Origin: Flavobacterium psychrophilum
GTDB taxonomy: Bacteria; Bacteroidota; Bacteroidia; Flavobacteriales; Flavobacteriaceae
Direction of reading: 5' to 3'
DNA length: 32,713 nt
NCBI GenBank assembly: GCA_945861915.1
Contig: CAMAWK010000007.1
Span: 1 to 32,713, forward strand
This document shows positions 15,499 through 23,052 of the stretch, in pieces (the first letter of the stretch is position 1; each line of letters opens with the position of its first letter). The position numbers and the translations under genes are program-made. Under the pieces are notes generated by a model, which saw nothing but the letters and a program-made list of their open reading frames with translations, was not told the origin of the DNA and made no database searches.

Positions 15499-15520
15499 AT
15501 TTGTACGATAGTTGTACGGT
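15499..15520 (+). promoter_or_regulatory. candidate integrase arm-type sites, right end
   Basis: ATTTGTACGAT (15499-15509) is identical to 9196-9206. It is followed directly by the related GTTGTACGGT (15511-15520), so TTGTACG occurs twice at a spacing of 11 bp. The sites are 139-150 bp inside attR. Confidence 0.4.
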
Positions 15521-15658
15521 AAAAGTATTCTTATTTCAATTTGTTGCAATTTATTACACATAACAAAATCCTTGTAAGGTATTGTTATTATTGAATTTAT
15601 AAGTACATTTGCAACAAACAAAGAACATTTTAATTATAGTATGATTGCAATAAAATTG

Positions 15659-15675
15659 CTCTCCCCGACTCCACT
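15659..15675 (+). repeat. attR core
   Basis: CTCTCCCCGACTCCACT, identical to 9125-9141. It is the left-over 3' piece of the original tmRNA site. Only these 17 bases of tmRNA are present, so there is no second RNA gene here. Confidence 0.95.
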
Positions 15676-15676
15676 A

Positions 15677-15709
15677 AAAAAGCCTCGACAAAATATGTTG
15701 AGGCTTTTT
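15677..15709. terminator. displaced native tmRNA terminator, usable in both directions
   Basis: AAAAAGCCTCGACA pairs with TGTTGAGGCTTTTT (one G-U) around a 5-nt loop. It starts 2 nt after attR. Before integration it would have directly followed the tmRNA. Its A-run and T-run make it functional on the minus strand too, where it can end the 15741-16091 gene. Confidence 0.8.
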
Positions 15710-15740
15710 AGTTTTATAGATGAAATTTATTTTGAATTTA

Positions 15741-16091
15741 TTAAGCTGTAGCTACCTCAAAGTTTACTGCTTTTTTCAAAAAGGCTTTAATTAGCAAACG
15801 ATTTGGAGCCATTCCAGAAGTCATAAATTGCTTTCTTGTATTTTCTCCCGCTTTAATAGTTGTGTTGTTTGGAGTTTGTTTTGAACCCATGAACCAAATC
15901 ACAAAATTCATATTAGATGTATTAGTAGCTTCTTTTTCAACTATAGTATTTTCTATAGTAGTATTTGTATTAGAAGAATTATCAGCAACATCTTGAGCAA
16001 AAACAGAAACATTTGACAAAAATAAAAAAACCAACATAACTAAGATATTTGCTGTTTTTTTGTTGTTGTCTTTGTTTGAAAAGTGATACAT
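15741..16091 (-). CDS. small exported protein, unknown function
   Basis: A 116-aa protein if started at ATG 16091. A longer frame begins at 16163 but would lie upstream of a good promoter (16140-16147), so the shorter start is chosen. A signal peptide follows a basic start (NKKTANILVMLVFLFLSNVSVFAQD, read in parts). The mature part has a Thr/Asn-rich linker and a short basic region (MNFVIWFMGSKQTPN, RKQFMTSGMAPNRLLIKAFLKKAV). No T9SS sorting domain and no recognised family. It is chromosomal, just outside attR. Confidence 0.65.
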   Translation of the reverse strand: MYHFSNKDNNKKTANILVMLVFLFLSNVSVFAQDVADNSSNTNTTIENTIVEKEATNTSNMNFVIWFMGSKQTPNNTTIKAGENTRKQFMTSGMAPNRLLIKAFLKKAVNFEVATA

Positions 16092-16139
16092 GTTTTTGTT
16101 ATTTTTAAAAAGATAAATAGTATCTCTCTTATCTGAGGA

Positions 16140-16147
16140 CAAAACTA
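16140..16147 (-). promoter_or_regulatory. -7 box (TAGTTTTG) with TTTG at -33
   Basis: The minus strand reads TAGTTTTG, matching TAnnTTTG. A TTTG lies 18 bases further upstream (plus-strand 16166-16169). Transcription would start near 16133, 42 nt before ATG 16091. This is the best two-part promoter in the window. Confidence 0.65.
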
Positions 16148-16262
16148 AGGGATACACATTCAACCCAAAAATATTTTCGTTGAAGCGCCATAAAACTCGT
16201 TAAAACAACAAAAAAGAGTAATGAGACCTTTACAACAGACTCCATTCTAGAAAAACTATTGC

Positions 16263-16296
16263 AAAAAAAAGCCTCTTCATTGCTGAAGAGGCTTTC
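16263..16296 (-). terminator. terminator of the 2156-aa gene
   Basis: GCCTCTTCA and TGAAGAGGC (16271-16279, 16284-16292) make a perfect 9-bp stem with a TTGC/GCAA loop, followed on the minus strand by a run of eight T. It begins 24 nt after the stop. The same design occurs after the other T9SS genes. Confidence 0.9.
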
Positions 16297-16319
16297 TATT
16301 TAAAGAAATTTTACTTGTA

Positions 16320-19300
16320 TTATTTTTTAATCACACGCACTGATTTAGTGTTAGCACCTTGGTTTACAATCACATTGTAAATTCCTTTAGCATAGTTAGA
16401 CCCTATTTGAGCTTCAGATGACATTTGACGTTTTTCGATGGAACGACCCAACATGTCATATACCTGTACTCCAAATGATTTTCCATTACTAGATTTAACT
16501 CTGAATCCTTCTGTAGCTGGGTTTGGATACGCCACCGCGCTGAATTTTTCAGTAGTCGCTGCTTCTGGTGCAAGTCTAGTACCTGTTGGGTTGACAATAT
16601 TTATTAAACCTGCCTGGCTTCCATGATATTGACAATTATAAAACAACTGGCTTGGAGCATTAGCATCAACAACAAAAGTTATAGTGCCACTATCAATTCC
16701 GTTATTGGTAACACCTAGGTTGTAAGCGTTTCCTGTACCAGTGCTTGATGTTGTTTTAATAAAGAAAGGATGATCACTTGCGCTAATATTAAACGTGTAT
16801 GTTAATCCTCTTGTAAGAGTCAATGTCGGATTGTTGTCAGTACCATTAATTATGTACGCAACACTAGAATTATTTACAACATTAAATACTATTGGAGCTG
16901 GTGCAGGTGGAGCGTCACAAGTAGTAATTTTACCGATGTCTAATGTTTTGGCAATACTTGAACCTGTTCCATTTGAAGCTACAACACTTAGTAATAGCTT
17001 CGGAGTTGTTACACCGGCTACATTAATCACAATAGAATTACTTCCATTGCCACTAACGATTCTTTCTATACTTCCAGCAACTGTCCATGCGTAAGTTGCT
17101 CCTGCTACAGCTGGAACATCTACTGTAATAGTAGTACTAGTAGCACAAGTAGGATTGAATTTTGGTGCACCTCCTCCTGAAGTTATTGCTCCTGGAGTAG
17201 CTGGCGCAGCAGCTGTTAGCGTCAATGTTCTGGCTATTGAATTTCCAGCTCCATTTACTGCAAATACTTTCAATGGAATTGATAATATTCCTTCAGCAAC
17301 ATTATTTAAATTAATTGTGATAGTGCTTGATGCAGTAGCAATAGCAGCAACATCGTCGAACAAATAAACAGGCAATTCAGTCGTTCCAGTATTTACCGTT
17401 GATTTAACTTTAACCGTTGTAGCGGTATTGCCAGTCAAACAATTTACTCCAGCAGGAAGAATCCAAGCATACGAAGTAGCCGTTCCTCCTTGAGTCGTAA
17501 ATGGAGTAGCAGTCAATGTCAATGGAGTTGATTTTCCTGTGTAAGCACCTACTTTAGTAATTGCTGTTTCAGAATTACCTTCTGTAAGCACTAATTTAGT
17601 TGGAGCGGTTGGTACCACTCTGGCCAATGTCAATGTTCTAGCTGTAGATGATCCACAACCACCTACTGATTTAACTACTATTGGCAATGAACCAATTCCT
17701 GGTTCAACACCTGCGAAATCAACGGTAATTATTCTTCCATTACCTCCAGTCAATTGAGTTGCTCCGTTTAATGTCCATTCATAGCTAGCAGCTGTAGGAG
17801 CCTCTGCAGCTGTCAAAGTGAATACCGTTTCAGTTCCCATATAAGGACCTACTTTAGTGATTTTAACAAGAGAGTTAAGTCCTACAAGACCATAAACTGC
17901 AGGGGTTGCAGGTTCTTCAACTGCAGGAGTTATTATTCCTTTAAAATGAGGTGTACTATTAGCACTTGTCATAACTAATGAAGTTGGCGCTGTAGGTACT
18001 GCGGTAGTCAAAGCAAGAGCTCTTGGTAAAGAAATACAACCGTTAGCATCTTGTATTTGTACTTTCACTGAACCAATAGCTCCTGGTGTTTTGCTTACAT
18101 TTTTAAAACTGATAAAAGCTTCAGCACCATCATTTGTTATATCCTCTTCTGTGATGTTGTTGATTGTAGTAGTCCAGATGTAAGAACTAGCACCTTCTGC
18201 AGTAGCAGAAAATAATACTGGAGTATCTGAATCAATGTATTTACAGATTTTTTTAGACTCTAATGATGTTAAAGCCGAAGGCGTAGCTGGTAAAGCATTT
18301 ACTGTAATCGCTACAGCAACTCTTGGACTTACTGTTGTACCTTGAGTAGCATAATATGTTTTTGTTGTCAAAGCAACTGTTGATGCTAAAGGTGCTGCTG
18401 TTCCTGTTTGAGCTGTGTAGAATTTCAAAGTTGTGGCTCCAACTGCATCAGATACTTTTGCTCCAGCACAGAAACTCAATGTGGCAGGTATAGCTTCAGT
18501 TACTGTTACCGTAGCTGTTGCAGCTAAAGTACAAGGAGCTATTGCAGCAACAGTATAAGTATATACGTTAGCTACGTTTGACCAAGTACCACCAACTGTA
18601 GGATTTCCGTTTAATCCTGCAAATAATTCAGCGTTTGTTGGAGTTGTTCCTGTCGTCACACTAAGTGTTCCGTTAGTTCCTGCGTTAGGCAGAGCTTGTT
18701 CTGTTACTGTTACGGTTGCCGAAGCTGACCCTGAAGGAGAGGTAACAGTGTAGGTATAAACTCCCGAACCTTCTAAAGTTGGACTCCAAGAACCTCCTGT
18801 TACAGGTGTTCCACTAAGGGCAGCAAATAATTGGCTTTCTGTTACGATAGTACCATTACAAATCACTAATGAACCATTGGTACCTGCACTTGGAGGCAAC
18901 ACGTTATCAGTACGTGCTGGTATGCTTTGGATTCTGAAATCCTGAGCTAATGAAGTATCAGCGATGCCGTAAGGAGTTGTGCTGAATTGATTTTTCATAT
19001 ACTCAGCAAACGCATCTTGTTCAGAACCTGCTGTTGTAAATGAAGCCATAGCTGGACCTAGCTCAGAAACTGTATCCAAATCAGATCTGCTTGTTCCCAA
19101 AGTGTTGAACGGGTAGCTGTCACCACCTCCTGCAAGGAAGGTCAAGGTAACCACTCTAAAAGTTCGTGTTAAATCTCCTTGAGTAACGCCATTAACCACT
19201 AAAGTGTCAATAATATTACCATTGGCATCAGTAACCACCGCATTCAAAATTCTTGAACCTGCTGTAAGACTAAAATCGTAGCTGTATCTTACACCTGCAA

Positions 19301-22300
19301 CTTGTGCAAATTGTCCTGGTGTAGCAGTTGCTGTTGTTGCTTTAACTGCATGTTCTAATACTGCTCTTAAGCCACTTGCTGTCAGTGTCATTAATGAAAG
19401 TTTGTTGTTAAATCGCAAAGAGTTTTCGATATCTAATTGAGAAATATCTCCTGATTGTTTACCCGCTGATGGATTTGCAATAGGTGGTGCATAAGTCACA
19501 CCATCACCTACAGCAATAACGTTTCCTATGGCAGAACGGATTCCACCACCATTTTTGATGGAGATAACGGTAGTCGAATCATAAAACTTGGCCATCCAAA
19601 GGTTAGCTTCTGCTGTAATGTTTCCAAGATTTGTTTCTTCTGTACGTACAATGTTTCTACGTCCTTCAAGGAATACTGATGTTTTACCAAATAGATTACC
19701 ATCTTTTGCATTAATTACATTTCCGACAGCAGTCGTTAACAATTGTACTTGGTATCCACGTGTTCCAACAGCAAAAGCATTGGCAACATTTGCACCCCAA
19801 ACATCATTTAAACCTTGTTCATCGGCAGCATAAATACCAGAAATAGTATCATTGATTGACGCTGGTATCAAAGTACCATCTGAATCAAAATCAACTACTA
19901 ATCTTCCCACATATTTATAATTACCATCTGTGTTGATTAATGCTAATGTTTTTCCATCCAAATCAGTGGCAAGGAATGGATAACTTTCAGCAACCACATC
20001 ACCAGCACGTAAACGATCGTTGGCATCTGCCATCAACGTATTTGAACCACCGGCCATTATAATATCCACACCCGTTAATTTTCCAGCAAGTTCTTTTTCA
20101 AAAGCAATTTGTTGTAAGTGTGAAAGAAGTATAATTTTATTACATCCATCAGCAATTAAAGCATCAACCACGGGTTGAACGATACCAGCCAATATTGTCA
20201 TATCATTTACTCCACCCCCAACTACAGTTGTAGCTCCTGGTGAAGAAATACTTGCCAAAACTTGTGTAGTAGCACCTACTACACCTATCTTTTGACCACC
20301 TTTCATTATGATAGTTGATGGGGCTAGTTTTGTTTTGTTTGTAATTGTACTTCTTGATTCAGAAGGATTTGATTGGAAACTAGTGTTCAATCTCAATCGA
20401 TCTGTTGTTGATATTGATGATAAATTGGAATCACCGCTAAAGTTTAGATTTGAACTCAAGTACGGAAATTGTGCACCAAACCAAGTTGTTGTAGTTGCGC
20501 CTGTATTATTGGCACCACCAATTATTGTTCTTATTTCGTTGGTTCCTAAATCGAACTCGTGATTTCCTAAAGCTGAAGCTTCAATCCCTATGAAGTTCAT
20601 TATAGAAATATCGGCTCTACCTATACTTGCTGCCAAATTCACAGGAGGACTTGTAAAGGTTGTGCTGTAATAACTTTCATAAGCTGTTTTGAATGAAGCG
20701 GCAAGACTTGGATCGCCACCGGTACTTAAAAATGGTCCAGGAATATAGTTATCTCCTGACGAAAGTTTAATTGTATTTACATAGCTTTCTTCCAATTGGT
20801 CAACAATTGCAGCAAAACGCGGCGCATCTTGAACTGCTTCAACAGCTCCTTCAAAATCTGATGCGTGAAGTACTTGTAGTGTAAATACATAATCGCTAAT
20901 AGCGATATTTTGCGTTGTTGTAGTTCCTAAAGCAATTCCTGCAGAAGGGTTGCTAATAGTTAGCACGGCTGTTTCGGCAGTTTCAACTGCATTATCGCTT
21001 AGTACTGTAAAAGTAACTGAACCTGTTGTTTGACCGTTTAAGATTGTAATGGTAGCATTGCTTAAAGCATAATCTGTAGCAGAAATATCTGTTCCAGAAA
21101 CCGCTAAAGTTACAGTTTTGTCACCAAAAACAGGCTCGGATGCAGTAGCTGTAATAGTAACTACTGTACCAGCAGTTTCAGAAGCTGTGTTAGTACTTAC
21201 AGATAAGTTTACTGAAGGTGGTGTAAATTCATAAACAGAAACTGTTTTGCTTACCTCTGCACTCGATATTACTAATGCATTTCCTGTTGGACTTTCGGCA
21301 GCTGAAATAAAAATTAATCCTTCAACACCTAAATCGGCTGCTGTGTTAATATATTGTTTAAAAACGGGCGCAGCTGGATTAGTAATATCATACATAAAGA
21401 TATCTCCAGATCTTTCACTACCCACAAAAGCATATTGCACTCCGTTTACCATACCTGTTGTTACAGCTTCTGGCTCAGGTCCTTTGTTGTCGCTACGAGA
21501 GTCAAAACCACTACCAACAACTCCATCTGAATTAAAACCTAAAGCATTTTGAGTGGCTGTAATTTGTTCTAATTGGTCTCCACTATCAAAAACTTGAGTA
21601 AAAGAACTATTCCAAATACTAAAAGAACGAGAACCCAAAGCGTGTATTTCTTCAAATTCAGCATCAGCATCTGTATTACCAGTGGCATTTGACAATTGTA
21701 AGCGACCTAAATTAGCGTTCAATTTTAAAGTTGAAGCTGTTGGAAAAACTGTTGGATCTAAAACATATCCGGCTGCTCCTACTCTTATTTCTTCTGTAAA
21801 ACCTGTATAATCTCTTGAATCACCTTCGTTAGCAGTAATAAAATAAGTATTACCACCACTTACAAAACTTGCAGTAGCATCGGGCATATACATCCCTTTT
21901 ACAGGCCAGTTTTGGATGTTAATTTTTCCTGTAGATGAAGTCAAATCTCTATCACTTGCATCAAAACCGTTTCCAGCTAGGTTATGGTCTTTTAAACCCA
22001 ACGATTTTATACTTGTTATAGTGCTTGAAGCAATATCGATCATTGCAACAGCATTGTTTTCTTGCAATGTTACTGCAGCAGTAGCATTATCAATAAATGA
22101 AATATATTCTGGTTCCAAATCTTGAGCTACTGTAGCGTTTGGTCCGTAAATACGAACACCAGCTGCTTTTAGAGTAGCAATATCTGAATTAAAGCTTGTA
22201 AACGAAGCAGTAGTTACCGTTGCAGAAGCGATTCCTGCAGAAATATCTATAATAGAAACAGAACCTTCTGGATCGAAAGAAGTAGCTTGATTGTAGCTAT

Positions 22301-22790
22301 TTGGTTCTCCTTCGTTGGCAGTTAAAATTTTAGTTCCGTCTGGGCTAAAAGCAATCATGTCTGGCAAATAACCAACTGTTACATCCGAGATGTAAGTTGC
22401 AGTTGCTGGATCGTAGAAAGCCACTTTACCTAGCTCTTGTGCATTGTTTGCACCAACAATAGCAAATCCAAAAGCTAAAACGCCATTTTTTACCGCTACC
22501 GAATTTGGTAAAGCAGTAGTTCCTGCAACCAAAGTTAAACCGTTCGGAATTACTGTAGGCGAAGATAAAACACCTGTACTACTTAATGTGTAATACTCAA
22601 TAACAGAACCTGCAACCGTGAACAAACGATTGGTTGCTGGGTCAAATGCCGAAATTTCAGCACCATTGATACTAGTTGCAGAAGACTTTATAGCCAACTG
22701 TGCATAACCACTTTCGAAAGAAAAGAAGCTTAGCAAACTCAGAATACTTATATGAAGTCTAAGTTTTTTTAAAGGAAAATTTTTCATCAT
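16320..22790 (-). CDS. giant T9SS-secreted protein: choice-of-anchor I, Calx-beta, 5'-nucleotidase-like, Ig/PKD repeats, cupredoxin-like
   Basis: A 2156-aa secreted multidomain protein. After the signal peptide (1-31, ending GYAQ) comes a choice-of-anchor I propeller-like region (about 35-520; LTANEGEPNSYN, FITANEGDSRDY, FVGSERSGDIFMYD). A Calx-beta domain follows (about 525-630). Next is a metallophosphatase/5'-nucleotidase pair: VLHASDFEG near 640, LSSGDNYIPGP, ALGNHEFDLG near 745, then the C-terminal nucleotidase domain with NGGGIR near 1080, ending near 1295. Two 68-residue-type AGTNG...ELFA...VYTYTV repeats and several PKD/Ig-like domains follow. A cupredoxin-like domain (1968-2067; H2007, C2053, H2056) precedes the type A sorting domain (about 2072-2156; AYPNPATEGF, YDMLGRSIE, KGIYNVIV, RVIKK). 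Likely role: surface or extracellular nucleotide/phosphoester hydrolysis, but some metal-ligand motifs are altered. Confidence 0.92.
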   Translation of the reverse strand: MMKNFPLKKLRLHISILSLLSFFSFESGYAQLAIKSSATSINGAEISAFDPATNRLFTVAGSVIEYYTLSSTGVLSSPTVIPNGLTLVAGTTALPNSVAVKNGVLAFGFAIVGANNAQELGKVAFYDPATATYISDVTVGYLPDMIAFSPDGTKILTANEGEPNSYNQATSFDPEGSVSIIDISAGIASATVTTASFTSFNSDIATLKAAGVRIYGPNATVAQDLEPEYISFIDNATAAVTLQENNAVAMIDIASSTITSIKSLGLKDHNLAGNGFDASDRDLTSSTGKINIQNWPVKGMYMPDATASFVSGGNTYFITANEGDSRDYTGFTEEIRVGAAGYVLDPTVFPTASTLKLNANLGRLQLSNATGNTDADAEFEEIHALGSRSFSIWNSSFTQVFDSGDQLEQITATQNALGFNSDGVVGSGFDSRSDNKGPEPEAVTTGMVNGVQYAFVGSERSGDIFMYDITNPAAPVFKQYINTAADLGVEGLIFISAAESPTGNALVISSAEVSKTVSVYEFTPPSVNLSVSTNTASETAGTVVTITATASEPVFGDKTVTLAVSGTDISATDYALSNATITILNGQTTGSVTFTVLSDNAVETAETAVLTISNPSAGIALGTTTTQNIAISDYVFTLQVLHASDFEGAVEAVQDAPRFAAIVDQLEESYVNTIKLSSGDNYIPGPFLSTGGDPSLAASFKTAYESYYSTTFTSPPVNLAASIGRADISIMNFIGIEASALGNHEFDLGTNEIRTIIGGANNTGATTTTWFGAQFPYLSSNLNFSGDSNLSSISTTDRLRLNTSFQSNPSESRSTITNKTKLAPSTIIMKGGQKIGVVGATTQVLASISSPGATTVVGGGVNDMTILAGIVQPVVDALIADGCNKIILLSHLQQIAFEKELAGKLTGVDIIMAGGSNTLMADANDRLRAGDVVAESYPFLATDLDGKTLALINTDGNYKYVGRLVVDFDSDGTLIPASINDTISGIYAADEQGLNDVWGANVANAFAVGTRGYQVQLLTTAVGNVINAKDGNLFGKTSVFLEGRRNIVRTEETNLGNITAEANLWMAKFYDSTTVISIKNGGGIRSAIGNVIAVGDGVTYAPPIANPSAGKQSGDISQLDIENSLRFNNKLSLMTLTASGLRAVLEHAVKATTATATPGQFAQVAGVRYSYDFSLTAGSRILNAVVTDANGNIIDTLVVNGVTQGDLTRTFRVVTLTFLAGGGDSYPFNTLGTSRSDLDTVSELGPAMASFTTAGSEQDAFAEYMKNQFSTTPYGIADTSLAQDFRIQSIPARTDNVLPPSAGTNGSLVICNGTIVTESQLFAALSGTPVTGGSWSPTLEGSGVYTYTVTSPSGSASATVTVTEQALPNAGTNGTLSVTTGTTPTNAELFAGLNGNPTVGGTWSNVANVYTYTVAAIAPCTLAATATVTVTEAIPATLSFCAGAKVSDAVGATTLKFYTAQTGTAAPLASTVALTTKTYYATQGTTVSPRVAVAITVNALPATPSALTSLESKKICKYIDSDTPVLFSATAEGASSYIWTTTINNITEEDITNDGAEAFISFKNVSKTPGAIGSVKVQIQDANGCISLPRALALTTAVPTAPTSLVMTSANSTPHFKGIITPAVEEPATPAVYGLVGLNSLVKITKVGPYMGTETVFTLTAAEAPTAASYEWTLNGATQLTGGNGRIITVDFAGVEPGIGSLPIVVKSVGGCGSSTARTLTLARVVPTAPTKLVLTEGNSETAITKVGAYTGKSTPLTLTATPFTTQGGTATSYAWILPAGVNCLTGNTATTVKVKSTVNTGTTELPVYLFDDVAAIATASSTITINLNNVAEGILSIPLKVFAVNGAGNSIARTLTLTAAAPATPGAITSGGGAPKFNPTCATSTTITVDVPAVAGATYAWTVAGSIERIVSGNGSNSIVINVAGVTTPKLLLSVVASNGTGSSIAKTLDIGKITTCDAPPAPAPIVFNVVNNSSVAYIINGTDNNPTLTLTRGLTYTFNISASDHPFFIKTTSSTGTGNAYNLGVTNNGIDSGTITFVVDANAPSQLFYNCQYHGSQAGLINIVNPTGTRLAPEAATTEKFSAVAYPNPATEGFRVKSSNGKSFGVQVYDMLGRSIEKRQMSSEAQIGSNYAKGIYNVIVNQGANTKSVRVIKK

Positions 22791-22817
22791 TATTGCTGTT
22801 TTTAAAAATTAGAACTC

Positions 22818-22825
22818 CAAATTTA
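22818..22825 (-). promoter_or_regulatory. possible -7 box (TAAATTTG) for the 2156-aa gene
   Basis: The minus strand reads TAAATTTG, matching TAnnTTTG, 27 nt before the ATG at 22790. The -33 motif is not visible and the region is AT-rich, so a chance match is possible. Confidence 0.4.
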
Positions 22826-23001
22826 CATTCAAACTTTTTCTAAAAAACTAAAGCATTTTTATAAAAAAGTTAAAAAAATGTAAAAATCAATACTCATTTT
22901 AGCACCATTTAACGATAAATTCACATGACTGTTTTTCAATAAATTAGCCCTCTATTTTTAAAATAAAATAGAAACAAATTCTATTCTCTTTTTGATTTAA
23001 T

Positions 23002-23031
23002 AAAAAAACCTCTCCATTGCTGGAGAGGCTT
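23002..23031 (-). terminator. terminator of the 1174-aa gene
   Basis: CCTCTCCA and TGGAGAGG (23009-23016, 23021-23028) form a perfect stem with a TTGC/GCAA loop, followed on the minus strand by seven T. It starts just after the stop at 23053. Confidence 0.9.
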
Positions 23032-23052
23032 CATTTCTTAAAATACGTATCT

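Larger units (their letters stand above)
9125..15675 (-). mobile_element. 6.5-kb integrative element in the tmRNA 3' end
   Basis: An exact 17-bp direct repeat bounds the element: one copy in the tmRNA T-loop/acceptor region, the other 6.5 kb away. A tyrosine integrase is the gene nearest attR. All eight genes read on the minus strand: integrase, 251-aa unknown, HTH_17 protein, 122-aa unknown, SF3 helicase, zinc-finger/Toprim-like protein, 91-aa and 85-aa proteins. There is no visible virion, packaging-ATPase, relaxase or transfer gene and no obvious cargo. It is best described as an integrative replicon or satellite-like element. Mobility is inferred from the intact integrase motifs and exact att repeats. 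Confidence 0.92.

Noticed and set aside
9125..15675. Toxin-antitoxin, restriction or retron module in the element
   Set aside because: No methylase, nuclease, reverse transcriptase or toxin motif seen in any of the eight proteins.
15659..15709. Possible second tRNA/tmRNA fragment at attR
   Set aside because: Only the 17-bp core is present; upstream bases do not fold into a T arm or acceptor stem.
16438..22125. Several plus-strand open frames of 60-101 codons inside the 2156-aa gene
   Set aside because: Low-complexity antisense shadows of the Thr/Ala/Val-rich repeats.
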